Virus record (IMG/VR): IMGVR_UViG_3300031857_001341
Span: 1-24,276 of that record
Length of the DNA: 24,276 nt
DNA from: a virus
Strand: one strand, 5' to 3'
A model generated the notes under the pieces. It was given only the letters and a program-made list of their open reading frames with translations, was not told the origin of the DNA and ran no database searches. Shown here piece after piece: positions 7,383 through 14,757 of the stretch. Position 1 is the stretch's first letter; each line of letters begins with the position of its first letter. A program made the translations under genes and the position numbers.

Positions 7383-8630
7383 ATGGCAAATAACTTGCTA
7401 AGCATCTCCATGATCACCAACGAGGCGTTGATGGTCTTGGAAAACAGTTTGACCTTTACTGGTCGTGTAGACCGTAACTATGATGACCAATTTGCGGTTA
7501 TCGGTGCAAAGATTGGTAACACAGTCAATGTACGCCGTCCTGGCCGTTTCATTGGTACCACCGGACCGGCTTTAAATGTCGAGGACTTCAACGAGACCTC
7601 AACCCCTGTGACCCTCAGCACTCAATTCCATGTGGATACGCAGTTCACAACACAAGATTTGACCTTATCGTTAGATATGTTCTCTGACCGTGTTTTGAAG
7701 CCAGCAATCGCTGCTATTGCCAACAAAATTGACTTTGACGGCACCACAATGGCAGTAGATAACACAGCTAATACCGTTGGTACAGCTGGTGTAGTTCCAT
7801 CTGACATCGCAACATTCCTAACCGCCCAGGCTTATTTGGACGGCGAAGGTTCGCCCCGCGATGGCAAGCGTTCTTGCGTGGTTGATCCCTTTACAGGTGC
7901 CTCGATTGTTGGCTCCTTAAAAGGTCTCTTTAACCCACAAGGCACTATCTCTGGTCAGTACGAAAAGGGAATGATGGGTCGCGACACCATTGGTATGAAC
8001 TGGTATATGGACCAAAACATTGTGTCCCATACTTATGGTTCTTACTCAACCGCCACATTGTCTACCAACACCAGCACATTTACTGGTTCGTTGACAACTG
8101 GCTGGGCTCAGACCTCGACAATTACCATTGCAGCTGCAACCGCTAACGCCAACTTGAAGCAAGGCGATACGATTCAGATTGCTGGTGTATTCGCAGTCAA
8201 CCCACAGAACCGCCAGCCATACGGTGGTAATGTATTGCGTAACTTTGTAGTTACTGCCGATACAACCATCACTTCTGGCGGCACAGCATCTGTAACTGTT
8301 TCCCCAGCGATTATTACTGCTGGCCAGTTCCAGAATGTGAGCGTATTGTCTACCTCGTCAACTGCAGTTGTCACACCGTTCAACAAGACCGGTATTGTCA
8401 GCCCACAGAACTTGGTATTCCATCGCAATGCGTTTACCCTGGCTACAGCCGACCTCCAATTGCCTGACGGCGTACATTTTGCAGGTCGTGCAAGCGATAA
8501 GGACAATGGTTTGTCGATTCGTGTGGTGCGTCAATACACCATTAACAACGACTCCATCCCAACCCGTTTAGATGTTTTATACGGCTGGGCTCCGCTTTAT
8601 CCAGAACTCGCCTGCCGCGTAGCAGCTTAA
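7383..8630 (+). CDS. Major coat protein, P22 gp5 family (HK97 fold)
   Basis: The main capsid subunit. At 415 residues it is close to P22 gp5 (430). The N-terminal block MANNLLSISMITNEALMVL and IGNTVNVRRPGRF (44-56) are hallmarks of the P22 coat family. Residues about 225-330 are threonine-, serine- and valine-rich beta sequence (including GDTIQIAGVFAVNPQ and ASVTVSPAI) and match the inserted telokin-like I-domain of P22 coat. The chain ends SIPTRLDVLYGWAPLYPEL. Ribosome site GGAG lies 7 bases before ATG. It is followed by a small head-fibre-like gene and then a strong terminator, so this pair probably shares the highest-level transcript. Confidence 0.95.
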   Translation: MANNLLSISMITNEALMVLENSLTFTGRVDRNYDDQFAVIGAKIGNTVNVRRPGRFIGTTGPALNVEDFNETSTPVTLSTQFHVDTQFTTQDLTLSLDMFSDRVLKPAIAAIANKIDFDGTTMAVDNTANTVGTAGVVPSDIATFLTAQAYLDGEGSPRDGKRSCVVDPFTGASIVGSLKGLFNPQGTISGQYEKGMMGRDTIGMNWYMDQNIVSHTYGSYSTATLSTNTSTFTGSLTTGWAQTSTITIAAATANANLKQGDTIQIAGVFAVNPQNRQPYGGNVLRNFVVTADTTITSGGTASVTVSPAIITAGQFQNVSVLSTSSTAVVTPFNKTGIVSPQNLVFHRNAFTLATADLQLPDGVHFAGRASDKDNGLSIRVVRQYTINNDSIPTRLDVLYGWAPLYPELACRVAA

Positions 8631-8648
8631 TAGGAAAGGAACCTAATC

Positions 8649-8882
8649 ATGTCAAATCCAGGACCAGCAAGTACCCAAACCTCCAACTTCCTAATGAACG
8701 GAAGTGCAGCCGATGGTGTTTTACTCGGCATTGCAGGAGGTGAGGTTGGTTTTTACGGCGAGACTCCAGTAGTTCAAGCCGCTGCAATTACATCTTTGGC
8801 TGCAACCCCAACTACTGCTGAAACGGTAGCTGCTGTTAATGCCATCATTACAGCGTTAAAAAACATTGGCATTACTGCTTAA
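8649..8882 (+). CDS. Probable head fibre or capsid decoration protein (77 aa)
   Basis: A small protein made directly after coat, with strong AGGAAAGGA ribosome-site sequence upstream. The block GVLLGIAGGEVGFYGETPV followed by VQ resembles the LGFYGxTPVxQ motif seen in short phage proteins annotated as head fibre or head decoration. The C-terminal part (TAETVAAVNAIITALKNIG) is a single helix that could trimerise. No membrane segment. Position after coat and before a terminator suggests high-copy expression, as expected for a capsid surface protein. The motif comparison is from memory; the exact capsid location is inferred. Confidence 0.65.
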   Translation: MSNPGPASTQTSNFLMNGSAADGVLLGIAGGEVGFYGETPVVQAAAITSLAATPTTAETVAAVNAIITALKNIGITA

Positions 8883-8900
8883 AATGTTTGTTTGATTGGA

Positions 8901-8929
8901 AAGGCCACCCCCATAAAGGGTGGCTTTTT
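8901..8929 (+). terminator. Strong intrinsic terminator after coat/head-fibre genes
   Basis: The stem GCCACCC (8904-8910) pairs perfectly with GGGTGGC (8918-8924) around a 7-base loop and is followed at once by TTTTT (8925-8929). The flanking AAG and the T-run can extend the stem, giving partial bidirectionality. It lies 19 bases after the head-fibre stop and 17 bases before the next ATG. A start codon for the downstream gene inside this stem (GTG 8920) is therefore unlikely. Confidence 0.88.
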
Positions 8930-8946
8930 CCATTTACGGAGACTGC

Positions 8947-9630
8947 ATGAAACACATTATGATTGCAATGCCGGCCTATACTGGCACAGTTCATATGGGA
9001 ACAATGCGTTCCTTATTTACCGATTTAATCTCTTTAATCAAAAGAGGCGATAAATTTACCTTAGTTGATGACATTGGAAATGCGTTAATTGCCGATTGTC
9101 GAGGCGTAATTGCCACTAATTTTTATCATTCCGACTGCGATGAGTTAATTTTTATAGATTCAGATGTGGCCTGGCAAGCTGGTGCTTTGTTAAGGCTAGT
9201 AGACGCGCCCGTTGATCTAGTTGCCGGAATATATCCCTCAAGAGCAGAGCCCATAAAATACAATGTTCGTTACCTAGATAAACCTGAGTTATGGGCCGAT
9301 CCGGTTACCGGATTATTGGAGGTTCAATGCGCTCCCACGGGATTTATGAAAATTAGTCGTAATTGCATAACAAAAATGATTGAGGCCTATCCAAAGACTG
9401 GATTTCACCATGAATGCAAAACAGAGCAGTTTTATCCATTATTTGACTATATTTATAACGAAGAATTGAAATATAAATTTGGCGAGGATTATTCTTTTTG
9501 TATTAGATGGCGAGATATTGGCGGCCAAGTATGGGTTGATCCAGAGATAGAAATGGGTCACATAGGACTAAAATGTTTTCAAGGACACTTTGGAAATTGG
9601 CTTAAAAGTAGGATAATTAAACAAACTTAA
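8947..9630 (+). CDS. Glycosyltransferase-like protein, GT-A type (227 aa)
   Basis: Start chosen at ATG 8947, which follows GGAG at 8938-8941 with 5-base spacing; a longer frame from GTG 8920 would begin inside the terminator stem. The N-terminus MKHIMIAMPAYTG and the acidic motif LIFIDSDVAW (D71 and D73) fit the nucleotide-sugar-binding DxD motif of GT-A glycosyltransferases. GEDYSFCIRWRDIGG (179-193) resembles the late catalytic ED motif of that fold, followed by WVDPEIEMGHIG. No membrane helix or signal peptide. The substrate is unknown; host surface glycan, virion protein or modified DNA base are options. The gene sits alone between the terminator and fibre genes and looks like an accessory insertion into the morphogenesis operon. 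Confidence 0.72.
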   Translation: MKHIMIAMPAYTGTVHMGTMRSLFTDLISLIKRGDKFTLVDDIGNALIADCRGVIATNFYHSDCDELIFIDSDVAWQAGALLRLVDAPVDLVAGIYPSRAEPIKYNVRYLDKPELWADPVTGLLEVQCAPTGFMKISRNCITKMIEAYPKTGFHHECKTEQFYPLFDYIYNEELKYKFGEDYSFCIRWRDIGGQVWVDPEIEMGHIGLKCFQGHFGNWLKSRIIKQT

Positions 9631-9645
9631 CCATAAGGATTAATC

Positions 9646-9978
9646 ATGGATTCCCTTAAAATTCTTTCTCCAACCTATCGGCTGGACCTTACAACTTCCG
9701 CATCATCCGCTTTACAACTAATCCCAGATACGCCAACCCTTGCATTTCGTGTGGCTATCCTAAATACTGGAACGGGTACGGCAGCGATTACTTTTGGCAC
9801 AACTGATTCCAATATGGCTACCCCTGCGATTGCGTCAACTGGTGGCAGCGGGTCATTTATCTTGGCTCCAAGTATGTTTTTGCCAATTATTATTGATTGC
9901 CCAAGACCCAACTTTTTTATTAAGGCTATTTCGTCAACAACAAACACGCTTTATTTGACGCTCGTAGCTAACGAATAA
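9646..9978 (+). CDS. Small beta-rich protein, probable virion component (110 aa)
   Basis: A 110-residue Ser/Thr/Ile-rich protein with AAGGA before its ATG. The opening SLKILSPTYRLDLTTSA, the middle AFRVAILNTGTGTAAITFG and the end TNTLYLTLVANE read as alternating beta strands of a small sandwich domain. Similar short proteins with an N-terminal TYRxxxTTSSA pattern sit beside fibre or decoration genes in many phages. I recognise the type but know no proven function. It lies 10 bases upstream of the large fibre gene with no promoter or terminator between them. A fibre-base or capsid-surface part is the best guess. Confidence 0.55.
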   Translation: MDSLKILSPTYRLDLTTSASSALQLIPDTPTLAFRVAILNTGTGTAAITFGTTDSNMATPAIASTGGSGSFILAPSMFLPIIIDCPRPNFFIKAISSTTNTLYLTLVANE

Positions 9979-9988
9979 GGGATTTACC

Positions 9989-12754
9989 ATGTCCAACGAC
10001 ACCGCAAAGACTATAACAACCAATATAGTGCCGGTCCAAGGAACTTTTGAGCCCTTGCCGCCGTATGAGTGCATTAACTTAATTGGACCTGCTGGAACGC
10101 CGTTTTTTGCCCCTACAAACCCTAATTTGGATGGGGTAAGCATTACCAATAGCACGATTAATAGCACTACGATTGGGGCAACAACCCCGTCAACTGCGGC
10201 GTTTACCTCGGCAAGCGCAACAAGTCTGCCTGTTGGCGGTAATGACCTAACCAATAAAACCTATGTTGACGCGGCATTGGCTGGTATTTCTTGGAAAGAG
10301 CCAGTTCGTGCCGGAACAACGGCCAACATTACCCTATCAGGCGCACAAACAATTGATGGCGTGGCAGTCGTTGCTGGTGATCGAGTATTGGTAAAAGACC
10401 AAACTAACGCAGCGCAAAACGGTATTTATGTGGCAGCTGCGGGCGCGTGGGCAAGAGCAGAAGATGCCAATACTTGGGACGAATTGGTGTCTGCTTTGGT
10501 TTTTATAACCTCCGGTGGATTATCCGGTTCAGCTTGGTATTGCTACATTCAGCCAGGCGGCACTCTTGGAGTTACCGCGGTCAATTGGTCAAACTTCCAA
10601 GTGTCTGGCGCTTATTTTGCTGGCACCGGTTTATCGTTAGCAGCAAATACTTTTAGCATTACCAATACTGGTGTTTCTGCCAATACTTATGGATCGGCTA
10701 GCACGGTTCCAGCCATTGCAGTCAATGCCCAAGGTCAGATTACTAGCGCAACTAATACAAGTATTGCTATTGCAGGCAGCCAAGTTACTAGCGGAACTAT
10801 TGATACTGCTAGAATTTCAGGTTCTTATACAGGCATTACCGCGGTTGGTACGCTATCTGGATTGACAGTCAGCAGCACAATTACCGGCTCGATTTCGGGT
10901 AACGCAGCCACCGCAACAACTGCAACCACGGCTACAACGGCTACAACGGCCACCAACCTTGCAGGCGGCGCAACTGGTTCTATTCCCTATCAAAGTAGCG
11001 CTGGAACAACAACATTTTTAGCAGCTGGCAGCAACGGTCAAGTATTAACTTTGGCTGGTGGCGTACCAACATACGCGACACCAACCACGGGAACGGTCAC
11101 CTCTGTAGGCGGTACTGGAACGGTATCTGGCATTAGTTTGTCGGGAACGGTAACAAGCAGCGGAAACCTTACACTTGGCGGCACATTAGACTTATCCGCG
11201 CCCCCAACCATTGGTAATACAACTGCAAATACAATTCGTGGCACAACCGTTACCGCAACTACTGGTTTTGTAGGTACTAATTTTGATGCTGCAGGATCAG
11301 GCGGTGGTAATTTAAGAAATTCTAGTGGAACCCCTCAAATTCAATGGGGCGGCGGTGGTGGTAACAATGTTTCTATTGATGTAGCAACTAACATTAATCC
11401 AGCAAATGCTGCGGTAGCAATTAGTCCTACCGGAACTGGAACTGTTGCAATATCGCCTGCGGGCGCGTTGACTGTAAATCCAACAACCGCATCAACCATG
11501 AACAATGTGGCTATTGGCGGAACAACGCCGCTGGCTGGCACATTTACTGATTTAAGGGTAAACAACACTATTTCTTTGGCCGGAACTACCGGAACGGCTG
11601 GATTTGTTTTGACTTCCAATGGCGCATCTGCCCCAACCTGGCAATCTGCAGCAGGCGGTTTAACAATTACAGACGATACGACTACAAATGCAACTCGTTA
11701 TTTAGCATTTACAAGCGCTACAAGCGGATCAATTACTGGTCAGAATGTATCATCTACCAAGTTGCAATTTAATCCCTCTACTGGATTTTTAGCATCAACT
11801 GGAACAATTGTTGGTGCTGGCACAGTATCAGCCCCAGCCATTACATTTACTGGCGATACCAACACAGGTATTTATTCCCCAGCAGCCGACACTATTGCCT
11901 TTACAGAAGGTGGTGTTGAGAGTATGCGGATTGATTCATCAGGTAATGTGGGTATTGGCACTACTAGTCCGTCTGCACCATTAGATATACAAAGCGACTC
12001 AGGCGGTACTGGAATTAGAGTTCGTGGCAGAGCAAGCGCAAACGCTGGAGCAATTCGTTATTTTGCTAACGACAATACTACGCAACGAGCAAGAATTGAG
12101 TCCAACGACACTAGTTTGGAAATTAATTCTATTTCAAGCCTACCCATAACAATTCTTACAGCCAACGCAGAACGGATGCGTATTACCTCTGGTGGTGATG
12201 TTTGCATTGGAACAACAACTGCCAACGCAAAGCTAGAAGTTGTTGGCGGTCAGTTTCGTGTAGCAAATACATCAACTGCTGCACTTTGTATTATTAGCAC
12301 CGATAGCACCTCAACCAACGGCATTACCATTGAATCTTCTTACTATGGTGGTGCTGGATATGGACCAATGAAGTTTAATGCTGGTGGTTCAGAACGGATG
12401 CGTCTTGATACTTCTGGTAATCTGTTATTCAACTCAGGTTACGGCTCAGTAGCTACAGCATACGGTGTTCGTGCTTGGGTTAAGTTTACTGGTTCTAGCG
12501 GCGCTATATCTTCATCTGGTGGGGTATCTTCTGTAACTAGAAATAGTACAGGCCATTACACAGTTAATTTATCTTTTACTATGCCAGATGCAAACTACGC
12601 CGTTACTGCTATGCCATTTAATCAATCAAGTGGTAGTGGAACACGCTGTATAGTAGGTGAAGGCACCCCAACAACTACAAGTTTCCAAATATTTAACATG
12701 CTTTTTAACGGCTCTCAAGAAGACGCTAACACAGCAGTTATGGTAACTAGATAA
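9989..12754 (+). CDS. Large repetitive tail fibre or appendage protein (921 aa)
   Basis: A long Gly/Thr/Ser/Ala-rich protein with the low-complexity beta character of phage fibres. In order: the N-terminal region includes NDLTNKTYVDAALAGISWK and DGVAVVAGDRVLVKDQTNA (about 83-135), a widespread fibre module. GVSANTYGSASTVPAIAVN follows near 230. An Ala-Thr-Thr tract lies at about 309-325. From about 640 there are three spaced copies of a motif of the form ERMRIDSSGNVGIGT (near 642, 727 and 800). The C-terminus (TANTAVMVTR-type ending after FQIFNMLFNGS) may be a receptor-facing tip. There is no obvious collar domain or intramolecular chaperone. In P22 nothing is found between coat and gp4, so this is part of an inserted module. 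It probably makes a trimeric side or head appendage. Confidence 0.82.
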   Translation: MSNDTAKTITTNIVPVQGTFEPLPPYECINLIGPAGTPFFAPTNPNLDGVSITNSTINSTTIGATTPSTAAFTSASATSLPVGGNDLTNKTYVDAALAGISWKEPVRAGTTANITLSGAQTIDGVAVVAGDRVLVKDQTNAAQNGIYVAAAGAWARAEDANTWDELVSALVFITSGGLSGSAWYCYIQPGGTLGVTAVNWSNFQVSGAYFAGTGLSLAANTFSITNTGVSANTYGSASTVPAIAVNAQGQITSATNTSIAIAGSQVTSGTIDTARISGSYTGITAVGTLSGLTVSSTITGSISGNAATATTATTATTATTATNLAGGATGSIPYQSSAGTTTFLAAGSNGQVLTLAGGVPTYATPTTGTVTSVGGTGTVSGISLSGTVTSSGNLTLGGTLDLSAPPTIGNTTANTIRGTTVTATTGFVGTNFDAAGSGGGNLRNSSGTPQIQWGGGGGNNVSIDVATNINPANAAVAISPTGTGTVAISPAGALTVNPTTASTMNNVAIGGTTPLAGTFTDLRVNNTISLAGTTGTAGFVLTSNGASAPTWQSAAGGLTITDDTTTNATRYLAFTSATSGSITGQNVSSTKLQFNPSTGFLASTGTIVGAGTVSAPAITFTGDTNTGIYSPAADTIAFTEGGVESMRIDSSGNVGIGTTSPSAPLDIQSDSGGTGIRVRGRASANAGAIRYFANDNTTQRARIESNDTSLEINSISSLPITILTANAERMRITSGGDVCIGTTTANAKLEVVGGQFRVANTSTAALCIISTDSTSTNGITIESSYYGGAGYGPMKFNAGGSERMRLDTSGNLLFNSGYGSVATAYGVRAWVKFTGSSGAISSSGGVSSVTRNSTGHYTVNLSFTMPDANYAVTAMPFNQSSGSGTRCIVGEGTPTTTSFQIFNMLFNGSQEDANTAVMVTR
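10913..10957 (+). repeat. Tandem 9-base repeat encoding Ala-Thr-Thr units
   Basis: Five in-frame 9-base units related to GCTACAACG (two of them identical) encode successive ATT triplets at about residues 309-323 of the large fibre protein. The repeat is in phase with codons and probably a flexible or triple-stranded linker that can change length by slippage. Confidence 0.75.
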
Positions 12755-12763
12755 GGAAATAAA

Positions 12764-13180
12764 ATGTCACAAGTAATTATTTTTACTAACGAAAATGGGA
12801 ATGTATCAGTTACGTACCCAACACCAGAATATTTAGAGACAAACACAATTGAAGACGTGCTGGCTAAGGACTGCCCAGAACACGCTATTATTGTTGATGC
12901 CTCAGAACTGCCAGAAGACGCAGCTGACTTTTTTGACGCATGGCGTTTAGTTGATGGTGTTGTTTCTGTTAACTTAGCTGCGGCTAAAGAAATAACAAAA
13001 ACTCGTTTACGTGCAGAACGTACACCACTATTGCAAGCACAAGATGTAGCCTTTCAGAGAGCATTAGAGTCTGGTGCAGATACGACTGCTATTGTTGCTG
13101 AAAAACAGAGATTGCGTGATATTACTAACTTGGCTGATACAGCTACAACCTTAGACGAACTAAAGGAAATTACAGTATGA
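12764..13180 (+). CDS. Probable fibre-associated or tail assembly chaperone-like protein (138 aa)
   Basis: It starts 9 bases after the large fibre stop with AAGGAAAT upstream. The N-terminal half (SQVIIFTNENGNVSVTYPT) is a small beta domain, and the centre is acidic (LPEDAADFFDAWRLVDGVV). The C-terminal half is a long helix with TKTRLRAERTPLLQAQDVA and AEKQRLRDITNLADTA. The RxxRxxLL-type helix after a small beta domain resembles fibre-assembly chaperone-like proteins encoded just downstream of phage fibre genes. It could instead be a structural fibre partner. No membrane segment. Its last bases overlap the next ATG (ATGA), so it is co-translated with the two small proteins that follow. Confidence 0.58.
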   Translation: MSQVIIFTNENGNVSVTYPTPEYLETNTIEDVLAKDCPEHAIIVDASELPEDAADFFDAWRLVDGVVSVNLAAAKEITKTRLRAERTPLLQAQDVAFQRALESGADTTAIVAEKQRLRDITNLADTATTLDELKEITV

Positions 13181-13470
13181 GCTTTACATGGAATGTAGTA
13201 CAGATGGACAGACTTACTTCTGATGGCTTTGTAGTTACAGTACATTACACAGTAAACGCAGTAGATGGTGATTACTCTGCGTCTACCTACGGCACAGTAG
13301 GTTACACAGAGCAACCTGGCAAGCAATACATTCCTTACATTGATTTGACTGAAGCTGAAGTTGTTGGCTGGGTGCAAGAATCGCTTGGCAAAAACACAGT
13401 AGAGGAAGGTTTGGCAGCACAGATTGAAGCGCAAAAGAATCCGGCACAAGAGTCTGGTGTACCTTGGTAA
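13177..13470 (+). CDS. Small phage protein ending SGVPW (97 aa)
   Basis: It overlaps the previous stop by 4 bases (ATGA). The N-terminal half (FTWNVVQMDRLTSDGFVV then AVDGDYSASTYGTVGY) looks like a beta sandwich, followed by the helical block LTEAEVVGWVQESLGK. The C-terminus is AQESGVPW. This pattern, with TW-xx-QMDR at the start, VxGWV in the middle and GVPW at the end, recurs in short proteins near phage fibre genes. No biochemical role is known to me. It is acidic and has no membrane segment. The following gene appears to be a divergent relative. An association with fibres is inferred from gene order. Confidence 0.62.
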   Translation: MSFTWNVVQMDRLTSDGFVVTVHYTVNAVDGDYSASTYGTVGYTEQPGKQYIPYIDLTEAEVVGWVQESLGKNTVEEGLAAQIEAQKNPAQESGVPW

Positions 13471-13483
13471 TTAAAGGCAAATA

Positions 13484-13795
13484 ATGACTGAATATCAATG
13501 GACAATATTAGAAACTCTTATTATTGATGGGGCTCTTAAATCCGTTAAATATTGGTGCAAAGCAACGGATAGTAAGCATTCCGTAGAGACAGAGGGTAAC
13601 TGGAAAATGCTTATTCCGCACATGGTTGATGAAGATACAACAGAACACCAGGTTATCCATTGGCTTGATTTAGATGCTACCCAAGACGGCAAACATCTTA
13701 TAAAATACAGATTACAAGAGCAGCTGGATGCGCTTAGTTTTGAAATATCAACTAAACCGCCCTGGGCCGTGGACACATTTAAGGTGACGATATGA
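13484..13795 (+). CDS. Hypothetical small protein, likely distant paralogue of its neighbour (103 aa)
   Basis: It starts 13 bases after the previous stop and overlaps the gp4-like start by 4 bases (ATGA). It begins [19 protein letters not shown] and contains [16 protein letters not shown] and the end block [11 protein letters not shown]. The layout copies the preceding gene: a W-I/V opening, a beta half, a helix starting near xxHQVIHWL that parallels EAEVVGWV, a Q-rich helix ([11 protein letters not shown] against EEGLAAQIEAQ) and a PPW or VPW near the end. The similarity is weak by eye but covers the whole chain, so a diverged duplicate is likely. Function unknown. It is the last gene before the P22-like tail genes resume. 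Confidence 0.6.
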   Translation: MTEYQWTILETLIIDGALKSVKYWCKATDSKHSVETEGNWKMLIPHMVDEDTTEHQVIHWLDLDATQDGKHLIKYRLQEQLDALSFEISTKPPWAVDTFKVTI

Positions 13796-14757
13796 CACAA
13801 CCAATCGACATCATCTCCCGCGCCCTAAAAGACATTGGGGCTTTGGAGGCTGGTGAAACTCCCGCTCCAGCGGACTCGCAAGACGCATTTGATATGCTCA
13901 ATGACATGGTTGACCAATGGTCAAATGAGCAAATGATGGTCTTTTATAAGACCGAAATTATTTTTACCCTGACCGCTGGCCAAACCCAATACACCATTGG
14001 TGCGGGTGGCCAAATCGGGGGTACTATTACTGGATCAATCAGCGGCACGACCTTAACCGTTACCAATGTCTCTAGTGGCGCCATTGCCCTTGGAATGACA
14101 TTGTCAGGCTCTGGTGTGGCAGCTGGTACAAAGATTACTGGTTTTAAATCGGGTGCGGGCGGTAATGTTAATTCCAATGGAACTTACACCGTTAATATCT
14201 CGCAGACCGTAGCCAGTACGACAATTAGTGCGTATTACGAGCGCCCTTTATCCATTAATTCTGCATTTGTTAGGGTAAACACTAACTCCAATGGCCAGCC
14301 TATTTTGAATGGTGGCTTAGATTATCCGGTGGCTATTCTTAACCTAGAAAACTATGAGTTGATTGGTTTAAAGACTCTCAATGGTCCGTGGCCTCGCGCC
14401 CTGTACTATCAGCCAGGCGAATCTTTGGGAACAGTTACCGTATGGCCTAATCCATCCCAAGGCGAGATGCATATTTTTGCCGATACCCTGTTTCAGCGCT
14501 TTGCCTCCATTAACGATGAGATAGTCATCCCACAAGGCTATTTAATGGCCCTTAGATGGTGTTTAGCCGAGCGTTTGATGCCGATGTATGGAAAAGCTAG
14601 TCCAACGCAAATACAGATGATTAACGGCTTTGCTAACCACGCTAAGGCAACTATTAAACGCAACAATATGAAACCAATGCAAGTGGCTCGATTTGAGGAT
14701 TCATTAATTGTAGGCAAGAGAGCAGACGCTGGCTGGATTCTGACCGGAGGCTTTTAA
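13792..14757 (+). CDS. Tail accessory factor / DNA stabilisation protein, P22 gp4-like (321 aa)
   Basis: An adaptor protein that binds the portal after packaging and helps retain DNA. The N-terminal helical region ([36 protein letters not shown], residues 6-46) is typical of this group. The C-terminal part contains [19 protein letters not shown] and a helix ending near [10 protein letters not shown] roughly 70-residue beta module is inserted at 78-147, between YTIGAGG and RPLSINSAF, two blocks that are adjacent in related proteins as I recall them. Without it the chain is about 250 residues. It starts as ATGA on the previous gene and its stop overlaps the gp10-like ATG. Confidence 0.8.
   Translation: MTQPIDIISRALKDIGALEAGETPAPADSQDAFDMLNDMVDQWSNEQMMVFYKTEIIFTLTAGQTQYTIGAGGQIGGTITGSISGTTLTVTNVSSGAIALGMTLSGSGVAAGTKITGFKSGAGGNVNSNGTYTVNISQTVASTTISAYYERPLSINSAFVRVNTNSNGQPILNGGLDYPVAILNLENYELIGLKTLNGPWPRALYYQPGESLGTVTVWPNPSQGEMHIFADTLFQRFASINDEIVIPQGYLMALRWCLAERLMPMYGKASPTQIQMINGFANHAKATIKRNNMKPMQVARFEDSLIVGKRADAGWILTGGF
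14023..14232 (+). repeat. Beta module copy A, inside gp4-like gene
   Basis: It encodes residues 78-147, opening [19 protein letters not shown] and ending [17 protein letters not shown]. Two related copies lie in the next gene. Shared anchor motifs are TGSIS-x-TTLTV, SGxI-A-x-G, GxGV, GTYTV and SQTVASTTI. This copy has the variant [10 protein letters not shown] in place of the GTGSGGVG found in the other two. Confidence 0.85.

Noticed and set aside
8920-8946. Longer N-terminus for the glycosyltransferase-like gene from GTG 8920
   Set aside because: The codons fall inside the terminator stem and T-run, and ATG 8947 has a good GGAG site and starts at the expected first strand.
10905-10960. Short tandem repeats that might suggest a CRISPR array
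   Set aside because: Units are 9 bases, contiguous and in codon phase; there are no spacers.
13054-13449. A 131-codon minus-strand frame across 12764 and 13177 genes
   Set aside because: Shadow with many Cys and Tyr residues, no operon context; the plus-strand genes have tight junctions.
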